Positions 15,682-23,327 of a stretch of DNA of 64,000 nt are shown here, in pieces. A program made the translations under genes and the position numbers. Under the pieces are notes generated by a model. That model did not search any database. It saw nothing but the letters and a program-made list of their open reading frames with translations, and was not told the origin of the DNA. Numbering within the stretch: the stretch's first letter is position 1; each line of letters starts with the position of its first letter. The stretch spans positions 283,858 through 347,857 of the IMG/VR virus record IMGVR_UViG_3300012582_000004; one strand, given 5' to 3'. Origin of the DNA: a virus.

Positions 15682-15915
15682 ATGAGCGTAATAAATGAAA
15701 TACTTGATGGTAATTATCAGTTAATTAAAACTCTTTTAACAGATGATGTAGAAATTCTTATCGAACATGTTAAATTAATGGAAGAAAATGATAAGTTAGA
15801 CTTTATAACAAACATTGTTGATGAAGAAATTTTTGATGTTTACCCAGTTGGTTCACTTAAAAAATTTCTATTAAGCTTTAAAGATGAATTGGTAAAAATT
15901 TCAGATAGAAGTTAA
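15682..15915 (+). CDS. hypothetical protein, 77 aa (four-member paralogue family)
   Basis: The start at 15682 (MSVINEILDGNYQLIK) is set by alignment with the gene at 16339 (INEILNGNYKLIN). The C-terminal LLSFKDELVKIS also matches 16339 (LLNFKSELEKIS), 57758 (LLNFRLLLEKIA) and 28308 (LKNFKEELISIS). The in-frame extension to 15475 crosses the structured RNA and is rejected. Function unknown. Confidence 0.7.
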   Translation: MSVINEILDGNYQLIKTLLTDDVEILIEHVKLMEENDKLDFITNIVDEEIFDVYPVGSLKKFLLSFKDELVKISDRS

Positions 15916-16331
15916 TGACAAGAATTAATGTGGGTATTGCGGTTTCAAAATTAACTGACCAACATCTATTAGCAGAACATAGAGAAATTACAAGGATACC
16001 TAATGTAATCAAAGGTAAGTCTATTACTAATACCATTCCTAAGCATTTTAAACTAGGTAAGGGACACGTTATGTTCTTCTATGATAAGATAGGTTATTTA
16101 TATAATAGATACATAGAACTCTACAAAGAATGTCTTAACAGAGGCTTTAATATTGATAGTAAAGAATCTACATTTAATGGACACAATTTAACTATTAATT
16201 GGGAAGCCGATATAGATTGTCGTGCGATATTGATTGAAAGAATATCTAATAGAATATATGATTCTAAACAAATTCCAAGATATTACGGCAAGCCTGTTAC
16301 TAAAGAAGAAGCTATAAATTTATTAAAATAA
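15915..16331 (+). CDS. denV: pyrimidine-dimer DNA glycosylase / endonuclease V, DenV-like
   Basis: 138 residues, the same length as T4 DenV, with recognisable identity: MTRINVG start, DQHLLAEHRE, LGKGHVMFFYDK, IELYKECLNRGFNI and YYGKPVT. Known mechanism: after removal of Met1, the Thr2 amino group attacks the sugar at a cyclobutane dimer, helped by a glutamate (T4 Glu23). Thr2 and the equivalent Glu24 are present. It repairs UV-damaged DNA. Its start overlaps the previous gene's stop by 1 base; a small gene of the paralogue family at 15682 flanks it on either side. Confidence 0.95.
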   Translation: MTRINVGIAVSKLTDQHLLAEHREITRIPNVIKGKSITNTIPKHFKLGKGHVMFFYDKIGYLYNRYIELYKECLNRGFNIDSKESTFNGHNLTINWEADIDCRAILIERISNRIYDSKQIPRYYGKPVTKEEAINLLK

Positions 16332-16338
16332 AAAATAT

Positions 16339-16617
16339 ATGAATGCTATAAATGATTCTGAAACTAATGATTTAGTTAATAATATCAAATTTAGATATAT
16401 CAATGAAATACTCAATGGTAACTATAAATTGATTAATAATATTACTTCTGCTACAGTAGATACTTTTATTAACCATGTTAAAGAAATGAAGGAAGATGAA
16501 AGATTGGATTTAATTACAAATATTATTGATAATAGAGATAATATTATAGAAGGAAATCTTAAAGTAATTCTTTTAAACTTTAAATCTGAATTAGAAAAAA
16601 TATCTTCAATGAGTTAA
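16339..16617 (+). CDS. hypothetical protein, 92 aa (paralogue of 15682)
   Basis: Same core as the gene at 15682 (INEILNGNYKLI, HVKEMKEDERLDLITNIID, LLNFKSELEKIS). Helical throughout. The two copies flank denV, suggesting local duplication around it. Function unknown. Confidence 0.7.
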   Translation: MNAINDSETNDLVNNIKFRYINEILNGNYKLINNITSATVDTFINHVKEMKEDERLDLITNIIDNRDNIIEGNLKVILLNFKSELEKISSMS

Positions 16618-16633
16618 TTGTTTCTAACATCTT

Positions 16634-16945
16634 TTAATTAAAATAGTCGGAAATCTCCCTCCTATTTCTTATAATACTTTCTTTAAATTTAATATTTAAT
16701 TCATCCTTAAAATATCCCACATTTATTTCTTTAATTGTACCATCATATTCTTTAAATGATACTACGAACATTGTAGTTTCATTAACTAATAACCAACCAC
16801 TATTATTAGGATTTACCTTTATTTTTTCAGAAATAAAATATTTTTCGCACATAAAAATGTATTGATTAACATTCAATGCAATATTACTTATCCCAAATAG
16901 TCTATTGTGTATTTCAGATTCTCTAGATTCTCTATCGTGTTTCAT
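16634..16945 (-). CDS. hypothetical protein, 103 aa
   Basis: Not recognised; ends IRNRREISDYFN, distantly like the basic tails of other small proteins. Overlaps the upstream metallopeptidase gene by 14 bases, so the two are likely translated together. Confidence 0.68.
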   Translation of the reverse strand: MKHDRESRESEIHNRLFGISNIALNVNQYIFMCEKYFISEKIKVNPNNSGWLLVNETTMFVVSFKEYDGTIKEINVGYFKDELNIKFKESIIRNRREISDYFN

Positions 16946-17561
16946 TATAAAATTCTTTAAATAGTTTTATTTTCTCAACACATTCTTTACCATATTCCTC
17001 ACCACTTAAATATGCTGCACCAGTTTCGGCGAAATCTTCTTTTATATTAGTAGTTGCATAGTTAGATACAAATTGATAATCGAGACTCTCCCATCTATCT
17101 TTATATTTACTATCGAATAACTTACGATTATCAAAGTATAAAGCATGACAACATTCATGTAATAAAGTGCGTAAATGTCTATGATTTTTAGATGCTATTA
17201 AAATAGTAGATACACTTTTACCACTATTATGATGAGTAGTATAACATAAACCAATAGTAGATTCACCATCACCAGTATCAAACTCGGATGAGTTAGAAAT
17301 AATAATTTCTTCTATAGCCTTTATCTGATTGAGGGTGAATTTTTGAGAAAGTAGCTTTTTATACTCTTTCTCATAATTTTCAAACTCTTTTTCATCAGTC
17401 ATTAACATTTCATCACCAATAGGAATCCTCCTACTGCTCTCTACATATTTTAAACCAGTATATTGTTTATTATTGCTATGACTTATACCGTAGTATATAG
17501 AATATAAAAAGGACACAGATAGTAGTAACACTATACTCAATAAAGGTGTATATTTTCTCAT
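16932..17561 (-). CDS. membrane-anchored zinc metallopeptidase-like protein, 209 aa
   Basis: The ATG at 17561 is used (an upstream TTG is rejected). An N-terminal hydrophobic segment (about 7-27) is a signal or anchor. LLHECCHALYF holds an HExxH zinc motif (about 135-139), and NIKEDFAETGAAYL some 35 residues later supplies a downstream glutamate, as in gluzincins such as the anthrax-lethal-factor-like group. The family predicts extracytoplasmic proteolysis; the target is unknown. A -7 TATATTTG lies just upstream. Confidence 0.75.
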   Translation of the reverse strand: MRKYTPLLSIVLLLSVSFLYSIYYGISHSNNKQYTGLKYVESSRRIPIGDEMLMTDEKEFENYEKEYKKLLSQKFTLNQIKAIEEIIISNSSEFDTGDGESTIGLCYTTHHNSGKSVSTILIASKNHRHLRTLLHECCHALYFDNRKLFDSKYKDRWESLDYQFVSNYATTNIKEDFAETGAAYLSGEEYGKECVEKIKLFKEFYNETR

Positions 17562-17596
17562 ATTCAAATATACACAAAAAATTTGATATATTAAAA

Positions 17597-17917
17597 TTAT
17601 TTATATAGATTATCTATTCTTTTCTTCCTTTTAGTCAAAGCATCGTCACCACCATACATCATGGTTCTATATTTTTGATATTGATATTCAAATGAATTTT
17701 CAAATATTATATTACTATAACCATACGTCTTATCAACCAAATCATTAGAATAATCTGATATAGGATCAGCAGATATTACGATTCTATCAGATGTAATTTG
17801 TTCAGTATCAGGCACAGTATAGCATATTAATTCACTTTCTCTAATAGAATTCGATAAATAATTATTAAGATATTCTACTACATCTATTCCCACTGTTGAT
17901 TTATTTTTATCTTTCAT
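17597..17917 (-). CDS. hypothetical protein with RKxRIxxL tail, 106 aa
   Basis: Not recognised apart from the tail KRKKRIDNLYK. The middle (TVPDTEQITSDRIVISADPI) is beta-like. Upstream of the metallopeptidase gene in the same direction. Confidence 0.68.
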   Translation of the reverse strand: MKDKNKSTVGIDVVEYLNNYLSNSIRESELICYTVPDTEQITSDRIVISADPISDYSNDLVDKTYGYSNIIFENSFEYQYQKYRTMMYGGDDALTKRKKRIDNLYK

Positions 17918-17935
17918 ATTATGTCATTTAAAATT

Positions 17936-18289
17936 TTAAATATTATTATCAATGATATACAACCTATGTTCTGTGATAGTCATATAGTTATTCATAATGT
18001 AATCCACTGTATGATTAAAATATGATGCAACATAATATCGTTTATTATCCTCGTTAATAAAAATGGTAATAAAATCCTTTTCTAACTTAAAAAGATAATG
18101 CGTTTCAATAGATACTTTCTTACCTGTTTTTTTAGAATAAATATGATTTAATCCTATGAACTTTTTTAACTTCTGATAATTTATAGCACAATCTTTATCA
18201 TATTTTTTATTTACAGACTTTTTTCGATCAAAAAATGTGTATATAAAATCAATAATATTAAAATATAGGCTGTATATCTTTTTAATCAT
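17936..18289 (-). CDS. hypothetical protein with EHRxxII tail, 117 aa
   Basis: The core FIGLNHIYSKKTGKKVSIE and ending TITEHRLYIIDNN match the next two upstream genes. It has a longer, basic and aromatic N-terminus than they do. Part of a three-gene tandem family (17936, 18282, 18536). Confidence 0.7.
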   Translation of the reverse strand: MIKKIYSLYFNIIDFIYTFFDRKKSVNKKYDKDCAINYQKLKKFIGLNHIYSKKTGKKVSIETHYLFKLEKDFITIFINEDNKRYYVASYFNHTVDYIMNNYMTITEHRLYIIDNNI

Positions 18290-18539
18290 TACATAATTTA
18301 TTTATAATAGTTTCTCTATGTTCAGATGGTGTTATATAGTTATCCAATACGTATTTCACATGTGTATCAAAACTAGAAGTATAAAAATCTCTATTAACAT
18401 GATCATGAACATGAATTATATATGGTTCAAATTTATGAAAATCTCTCACTGAAACAAAAACCTTCTCACCAGTAGATTTACGATATATGTATTTTAAACC
18501 AATGAACTTTTTAAACTTATTATAACTTTCTTTACTCAT
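18282..18539 (-). CDS. hypothetical protein with EHRExII tail, 85 aa
   Basis: FIGLKYIYRKSTGEKVFVS core and TPSEHRETIINKL tail; paralogue of both neighbours. Overlaps 4 bases upstream and 8 bases downstream. Function unknown. Confidence 0.72.
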   Translation of the reverse strand: MSKESYNKFKKFIGLKYIYRKSTGEKVFVSVRDFHKFEPYIIHVHDHVNRDFYTSSFDTHVKYVLDNYITPSEHRETIINKLCND

Positions 18540-18808
18540 AATAACTCATTTATAATAGCTTCTCTATGTTCTGTAATAGTCAAGTAATTACTTAATAGTC
18601 GTTCCACATCTTCGTTATATAAAGAATTAAAAAGATGTATTCCATCACCAACTAGTATGTGAATACTATAGTCATAAATGTTATATTTAATCGGAATTTT
18701 AATACCTCTATATTTACAATATACGAATTTATCTTTTATAAACTTTTCGAATATTGAATAATTTATAGCACGTTGTTTAGTATTAATACTATCTATCATA
18801 CCGCTCAT
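18536..18808 (-). CDS. hypothetical protein with EHRExII tail, 90 aa
   Basis: FIKDKFVYCKYRGIKIPI core and TITEHREAIINELL tail; first of the tandem trio. Overlaps the neighbouring genes by 4 bases on each side. Function unknown. Confidence 0.72.
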   Translation of the reverse strand: MSGMIDSINTKQRAINYSIFEKFIKDKFVYCKYRGIKIPIKYNIYDYSIHILVGDGIHLFNSLYNEDVERLLSNYLTITEHREAIINELL

Positions 18809-18975
18809 TTTTTATAAACATCTACATCTATAAAATACTTCTCATTACACTCTGCGCTATAATTACCATCCAATGATATTACAAAACATAATCCACTAAG
18901 TCTAGTAGCAAGTATTCTATACTTCTCATTCTTGATTAAACTACTATTAGTTTCACCTATATACACTCTAACCAT
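18805..18975 (-). CDS. small hypothetical protein, 56 aa
   Basis: An ATG at 18973-18975 opens a 56-residue frame: MVRVYIGETN, LATRLSGLCFVISLDGNYS, ending DVDVYKK. The stop overlaps the next ATG (ATGA), and the sequence looks like a small beta barrel. Not recognised. Confidence 0.6.
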   Translation of the reverse strand: MVRVYIGETNSSLIKNEKYRILATRLSGLCFVISLDGNYSAECNEKYFIDVDVYKK

Positions 18976-18978
18976 ATA

Positions 18979-19146
18979 TCAATTTGTTTTACCTATTAAA
19001 GGTAATAACTTAATATAGTTTAACGCATACAGATGTTTAGGTACTGTATGATTCCACTCTTTTTTAATGGATATTTTATGATTAGATGTTGCTAATAAAA
19101 CAACTATAATAGCAAACATTAAATACGCGATAAGTTTTAATTTCAT
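18979..19146 (-). CDS. small exported or membrane protein, 55 aa
   Basis: Frame from ATG 19144-19146 to TGA 18979. Begins with a lysine-flanked hydrophobic segment (MKLKLIAYLMFAIIVVLLAT), a signal or anchor, then a basic hydrophilic part. Function unknown. Confidence 0.58.
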   Translation of the reverse strand: MKLKLIAYLMFAIIVVLLATSNHKISIKKEWNHTVPKHLYALNYIKLLPLIGKTN

Positions 19147-19154
19147 ATTTTACA

Positions 19155-19364
19155 TTAATCTAAATTCAATTTATTTATTCTATATCGTCTATAATCACTT
19201 ACCTTAATAAACAAATGACATTTCTGTATACCACCATATCCACTCGCACCACCATCAAAAGTCATATACCATGTATTATTTATTTCACCACACGCTCTAA
19301 CAGTATATACAACTTCAGAATTCTTTATGGATACTACTCTATCCCCTATATTAAATGGTTTCAT
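19155..19364 (-). CDS. small GD-motif protein with RRxRI tail, 69 aa
   Basis: FNIGDRVVSI start and DYRRYRINKLNLD tail, so a distant copy of the 170-2182 array. YTVRACGEI corresponds to the cysteine-containing strand of that family. Confidence 0.72.
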   Translation of the reverse strand: MKPFNIGDRVVSIKNSEVVYTVRACGEINNTWYMTFDGGASGYGGIQKCHLFIKVSDYRRYRINKLNLD

Positions 19365-19366
19365 AA

Positions 19367-20044
19367 TTAATCTTGAATAAATTCTGCTATTGTATGTTGT
19401 CTACACCATTGTTTATAATTTTGTATACCTAATTTATCAGCTATTAAATTAATAACATATTTCTCAATATCTTTATAGTTTTTATGTGCGCTTAATGATG
19501 CATAAATTATAGAAAGAGTATATGCATTAATATATTCTTTTGATGATACATCAACATTTGGAATATATTTAACTATAAAGTCTACATTTACTTCTCTTTT
19601 ACCATCTGTCATATAATCAAGTAAAAATAGAGAATATTGATATTCTTTAGTTGATGCTATAACATCATATTTTTTATTGAAATTAGTTTCATCCCATGGT
19701 GTTCCACGCTCAATCATATGTAATCTCTCACATTCATAAGTATGATCCCAAGAAGCACCATATACACTTATAAGTTTTACTGTAGGTGTAATTGTTGTAA
19801 ATAATATATTAACTTTATTATGTGTAAAATAATCAGATAATTTATCTACAATAAGTGTACCTATTATTATTTTTTCAAATTCAGAAAAAGTGGAAATGAT
19901 TTGATTATATTTTTGTATTTCAGAGTCTTCTATAGATAAAATTATTGGTGGTGTATCAATTACATCATCATTTTCATAGTTCTTCACTACTTTTCTCATC
20001 CAATTAAGTACTTCTTCAAATTGTGTATGTAATTTTAATTTCAT
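19367..20044 (-). CDS. hypothetical protein, 225 aa (paralogue of 20055 and 57078)
   Basis: Closely related to the adjacent upstream gene (SSTKEYQYSLFLLDYMTDGKREVNV, YKQWCRRHTIAEFIQD). The C-terminal YKxWxxR module also ends the protein at 57078. Mostly helical and soluble. Function unknown; a tandem duplication. Confidence 0.75.
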   Translation of the reverse strand: MKLKLHTQFEEVLNWMRKVVKNYENDDVIDTPPIILSIEDSEIQKYNQIISTFSEFEKIIIGTLIVDKLSDYFTHNKVNILFTTITPTVKLISVYGASWDHTYECERLHMIERGTPWDETNFNKKYDVIASTKEYQYSLFLLDYMTDGKREVNVDFIVKYIPNVDVSSKEYINAYTLSIIYASLSAHKNYKDIEKYVINLIADKLGIQNYKQWCRQHTIAEFIQD

Positions 20045-20054
20045 ATTTTAATAA

Positions 20055-20726
20055 TTAATCTTCTATAATATCTGCTAAAATAACTCGTCTACACCATTTT
20101 TTATAGCTATATACTTCTAATCTTTCAGCTATTAAATCTAACATATATTGGGATGCTTTATTCTTATCAATAGATATAGTATTGTAAATAACAGAAATTG
20201 CAAATAAGTTAACTATTTCATTTGCTGGTACGTCTAAATTAGATACATTAATTTCTCTATTACCATCAGTTATGTAGTCTAATAGAAATAATGAATATTG
20301 ATATTCTTTAGTTGATGAAACTCTATTATATGTTTCTTCGAATGTTTCTTTTACCCATACATTTTTTTCTTCATTAAAGATTGCCTTTTCCCATGGTGTA
20401 TGAGCATCTAATTTCTTTTTTTCGTATGTATCTGACCACGTATCACCATACGAAATATCTGATAGTAATTTGAGTACACTTATAACACTTTTTAATATGA
20501 TTTCTATTTTATCATCATTTATATAATAATGTGAAGAATCTATTATATGTGAAGCGATTAATATTTTCTCATATTCAGAGAAATTACTTATGTTATTTGC
20601 ATATTTTTGTATTATGACATCATCTACACAAAGAAGAAATGTTAAATCTGTTTCTGAATTCAGAAATATATTATTCCTTACCCAATTAAATGTTTCTTCA
20701 AATAGTGGATTTACGTTAAATTTCAT
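20055..20726 (-). CDS. hypothetical protein, 223 aa (paralogue of 19367 and 57078)
   Basis: SSTKEYQYSLFLLDYITDGNREINV and YKKWCRRVILADIIED are shared with the next gene downstream. Function unknown. Confidence 0.75.
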   Translation of the reverse strand: MKFNVNPLFEETFNWVRNNIFLNSETDLTFLLCVDDVIIQKYANNISNFSEYEKILIASHIIDSSHYYINDDKIEIILKSVISVLKLLSDISYGDTWSDTYEKKKLDAHTPWEKAIFNEEKNVWVKETFEETYNRVSSTKEYQYSLFLLDYITDGNREINVSNLDVPANEIVNLFAISVIYNTISIDKNKASQYMLDLIAERLEVYSYKKWCRRVILADIIED

Positions 20727-20776
20727 ATTATTTGATTTAGGTATTATATAAAATCTGATAGGTAATGTTTTAAAAT

Positions 20777-20920
20777 AGAGATATTATTTCGATAATAATG
20801 ACCTGGTTTGAGCTTCTAAAATTTTTCTTCCTTCGGAAGAGCGGGAAAGGAGGACCGAGTATTTCCCTAATATTGTGAATATTCTGTTATTAATATGTCA
20901 TTTATTCGGTAATAAATGGT
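20777..20920. ncRNA. candidate structured RNA element with several hairpins
   Basis: A gene-free, G+C-richer stretch with four stems: ATTAT/ATAAT around TTCG (20783-20796), TCTTCC/GGAAGA (20826-20840), GGGAAA/TTTCCC (20843-20867) and a perfect 8-bp CATTTATT/AATAAATG with a CGGT loop (20899-20918). It lies between divergent genes, so transcript strand is unclear. No known RNA family recognised. Confidence 0.4.
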
Positions 20921-20966
20921 ATATGTCCAATATTCTTAATGCTTTATTTAAACAATAAAAATGCAA

Positions 20967-20974
20967 TATATACA
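20967..20974 (+). promoter_or_regulatory. late-type promoter octamer TATATACA
   Basis: TATATACA two bases before the ATG at 20977; the identical octamer precedes the gene starting at 43380 on the other strand. T4 late promoters use TATAAATA. Confidence 0.45.
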
Positions 20975-20976
20975 AT

Positions 20977-21267
20977 ATGAAGCACTTTAAACTATTTGAG
21001 AATTATAATATAGATAAGAATCAATCTGTATACGGATATTGGGATTTAGCAAATGCTTTAGATATTACAAAATTAGTAACCTTTCTTAAAGATAATAATG
21101 TAACCTACAAATACGATAAATATTCTAATAAATTAGAAATTGAAGTTGAAACTATGGATAAAGACATTCACAGTCTTATACTAACAGAATTAGATAAAAT
21201 TGAAAGTGATACAACCGAATCAACAACAGATGATGTTATCTTAATAACTCCTATAAAATATTATTAA
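20977..21267 (+). CDS. protein with N-terminal MKHFKLFENY motif, 96 aa
   Basis: Starts MKHFKLFENYNIDK, a member of the MKYLKxFExF family, whose short N-terminal motif recurs on unrelated proteins here. The rest is an alpha/beta domain. Preceded by a TATATACA octamer. Possibly a virion protein; that is an inference. Confidence 0.72.
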   Translation: MKHFKLFENYNIDKNQSVYGYWDLANALDITKLVTFLKDNNVTYKYDKYSNKLEIEVETMDKDIHSLILTELDKIESDTTESTTDDVILITPIKYY

Positions 21268-21269
21268 TT

Positions 21270-21659
21270 ATGAAGTATTTAAAACTATACGAAAACTTCT
21301 CAGAGGATTGGGACGATGAAGAACCCGAAGATTGGGATAATGAAGACGAAGAAGAGGAAGAATTCTATGATATGTTTACTACATACAAAGACAAGTTTAC
21401 TATCATAAATTTCAAACATTTAATAGAATTATTTAAAAATCATGGTATAAATCTTACCAAAGAAAATTTCTTTATTGATGATGATAGACTACATATTTTT
21501 AATAAGCAGTTAATATTTAATGAATCTATAATTAATATTAGTATTATTTTAAAGAGTTATGATGAAGTAAAAGAATGTGGTTTAACATCAAATAGACATT
21601 TCATAATCAATTTCTATCATCCTATAAAAATGTTAGAACATTGGTGGGGAAATCTATAG
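21270..21659 (+). CDS. protein with MKYLKLYENF motif and acidic stretch, 129 aa
   Basis: N-terminal MKYLKLYENFSEDWDDEE motif runs into a strongly acidic segment (about residues 11-32), then an alpha/beta domain. The SEDWDxEEE pattern recurs in the proteins at 36800 and 50885. Two bases after the previous gene; a terminator follows. Confidence 0.74.
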   Translation: MKYLKLYENFSEDWDDEEPEDWDNEDEEEEEFYDMFTTYKDKFTIINFKHLIELFKNHGINLTKENFFIDDDRLHIFNKQLIFNESIINISIILKSYDEVKECGLTSNRHFIINFYHPIKMLEHWWGNL

Positions 21660-21669
21660 TTCCGATATA

Positions 21670-21696
21670 AAGGGAGTTTTTTAAGTTCCCTTTTTT
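21670..21696. terminator. bidirectional Rho-independent terminator
   Basis: AAGGGA/TCCCTT stem followed by six Ts, between convergent genes ending at 21659 (+) and 21698 (-). Confidence 0.8.
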
Positions 21697-21697
21697 A

Positions 21698-21916
21698 TTA
21701 CTGTAAAACTTTCAAATTATAAACATCTTTAATACTTTTACATGGTAAAGGTGTATATATACCATTGGGTTTAGATAAAAGGTGTTCATTTAGCTTATCC
21801 ATTGCATCTTGCTTAGATGTAGCTTTTACGATAGTTTCACCATATTCATATCTATCTGTTACGAAGTATTGATGCATTATTTTATACATTCCTTCTTCTT
21901 CTATAAATTGTACCAT
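21698..21916 (-). CDS. hypothetical protein, 72 aa
   Basis: Not recognised; IVKATSKQDAMDKLNEHLLSK resembles small alpha/beta ferredoxin-like proteins. Own promoter at 21937-21967. Confidence 0.7.
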   Translation of the reverse strand: MVQFIEEEGMYKIMHQYFVTDRYEYGETIVKATSKQDAMDKLNEHLLSKPNGIYTPLPCKSIKDVYNLKVLQ

Positions 21917-21936
21917 AATGTTTTTGTTTTATAATA

Positions 21937-21967
21937 CAAAGATAAAAAGAATTGTAGTCTAATACAA
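21937..21967 (-). promoter_or_regulatory. Bacteroidota-type promoter
   Basis: TATCTTTG (-7, 21937-21944) and TTTG (-33, 21964-21967) on the minus strand for the gene starting at 21916. Confidence 0.72.
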
Positions 21968-21985
21968 ACTTTTTTAACATTTTTT

Positions 21986-21993
21986 CTATATAA
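21986..21993 (+). promoter_or_regulatory. late-type promoter octamer TATATAAA
   Basis: TATATAAATA stretch 6 bases before the ATG at 22000; it contains a perfect T4 late box (TATAAATA, 21988-21995). Confidence 0.5.
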
Positions 21994-21999
21994 ATAGAT

Positions 22000-22170
22000 T
22001 ATGGAAGAAAATGATGATTGGTATGATATTGCCATAAGTATTAAAAGAAATAGAGAAGCGTGGCTTCATCCAGAAATAACATTAGAAAGAAAATTAGTGG
22101 AAGAGCTTACAAAAGAAATTGATAGACAAATTCTACAAGATTTAATGGCTATGGGCGATATGGATATTGA
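22000..22170 (+). CDS. small helical protein, 56 aa, possible frameshift near the end
   Basis: MEENDDWYDIAISIKRNREAW..., then LVEELTKEIDRQILQD, a charged helix. In frame it ends FNGYGRYGY. Skipping one T of the TTTT run at 22140-22143 gives LMAMGDMDIENL instead, which fits the helical pattern better and stops at 22180. Either a 1-base insertion or a natural alternative end. A late-type box precedes the ATG. Confidence 0.6.
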
Positions 22171-22181
22171 AAATTTATAAA

Positions 22182-22309
22182 AATTTAATTGGTAGAGATT
22201 TAAACTCTACGACAGGTCTGGGTATCCTTTGTGTACCTGAGTCAAACAGGATATATTATGGTTGATATATGGGTTAGTCTTTTTATTACTACTTCCCTAC
22301 AATTAAATT
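22182..22309. ncRNA. candidate multi-branched structured RNA element
   Basis: A 128-base intergenic element closed by a near-perfect stem (AATTTAATTG-TAG 22182-22195 with CTACAATTAAATT 22297-22309). Inside are GTAGAG/CTCTAC with a 7-base loop (22192-22210), GAC-AGGT/ACCT..GTC (22211-22243) and ATATAT/ATATAT (22251-22270). It fills the whole gap between convergent genes. No T-loop consensus, so not a standard tRNA. Confidence 0.5.
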
Positions 22310-22310
22310 C

Positions 22311-22781
22311 TTACAAATTATAAAGATTTGGATACTTATCTTTCATTTTTTTAGTCCATTCTAATGCTTCTCTTCTTCTCCGCGTTAAATCTATTTTAGA
22401 ATACCTTCTAACAACTGTCAGATTAGTTTTAATTAATACCTTATATGGTACATCACAGTTGGATATAATCCAATGGTAAATGGTTTCATATTTCTTAGGG
22501 ATAAAGAATGAACATACATCTTCATAATTTCGAGAAATATGTATTCCCGTAATTTCTTCAATTTCATCCAAAGCACAATCGTTCGCATCTGTCAAGTAAG
22601 TACGATACCATTCATCTCTTAACTTACCAGTGATTTGCTCTATCACTAACCATTTGAATTCTATGAAAGCTTTTACTCTATCATAACAATGTTTATTATA
22701 AGCTTCAATATTTCCCAATTTAAGTTTTTCATCACCACCACATTTCACTTTGATGATGAAATAATCACTACATTTTATCAT
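22311..22781 (-). CDS. hypothetical protein, 156 aa
   Basis: Not recognised; moderately rich in tryptophan and cysteine, with LRDEWYRTYLTDANDCALDE and a basic C-terminal helix (KIDLTRRRREALEWTKKM). Could bind nucleic acid, but that is a guess. Confidence 0.72.
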   Translation of the reverse strand: MIKCSDYFIIKVKCGGDEKLKLGNIEAYNKHCYDRVKAFIEFKWLVIEQITGKLRDEWYRTYLTDANDCALDEIEEITGIHISRNYEDVCSFFIPKKYETIYHWIISNCDVPYKVLIKTNLTVVRRYSKIDLTRRRREALEWTKKMKDKYPNLYNL

Positions 22782-22854
22782 AAAACAATGTTATTGTATA
22801 TTTGTTTTTCTATAGAAATAATTTTTTCGTTTTTCTGTATGTTTAGTAGATATC

Positions 22855-23109
22855 TTACATTTCTTCATCACGATCACGTTGAGCATCCAATTTAACTTCT
22901 TCTTTAATAGATTCAATGGCTTCATCCAAAGGTATTACCTTATAATTATTGGATAACATCCACCCGTAGGCGGTTTTCATTTTTTCATTACTTTTAATAC
23001 ATTCAGATTCAGCAAGAGTTTTATCAGTGAATATTTCAGAAATATCATAATCACCTTGTCTGAACACTACAAATACTTCTGTATAAGCCGAAAATAATTT
23101 CTTTCCCAT
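22855..23109 (-). CDS. hypothetical protein, 84 aa
   Basis: Not recognised. Helical and acidic C-terminus (DEAIESIKEEVKLDAQRDRDEEM). Starts at the last base of the preceding gene. The + strand frame at 22689 is a shadow. Confidence 0.68.
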   Translation of the reverse strand: MGKKLFSAYTEVFVVFRQGDYDISEIFTDKTLAESECIKSNEKMKTAYGWMLSNNYKVIPLDEAIESIKEEVKLDAQRDRDEEM

Positions 23110-23327
23110 TATTGTAATGTGTTTATTTTAGATTTTCTATTATTCAATCTACGTAAAAGTTCACTGGATAGGATATCTATCCATTTATCTTTTCCTCCTA
23201 AATAATCAATTGGTATTCTTACGTTCCCAATACCATTAAAACAATCAATAACAGAATTGATGTGTTCATTACTCATTTGAGATACAGGTATATGATTATC
23301 GTTTGCAGTAATCCAAATTGCTCCCAT
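23109..23327 (-). CDS. hypothetical protein with RKSKINTL tail, 72 aa
   Basis: Ends LNNRKSKINTLQ, a variant of the RKxRI tail. The core GNVRIPIDYLGGKDKWIDIL is not recognised. It overlaps the ATPase gene upstream by 1 base. Confidence 0.68.
   Translation of the reverse strand: MGAIWITANDNHIPVSQMSNEHINSVIDCFNGIGNVRIPIDYLGGKDKWIDILSSELLRRLNNRKSKINTLQ

Noticed and set aside
22182-22309. Retron or group I/II intron
   Set aside because: No reverse transcriptase, intron endonuclease or conserved catalytic core was seen nearby.
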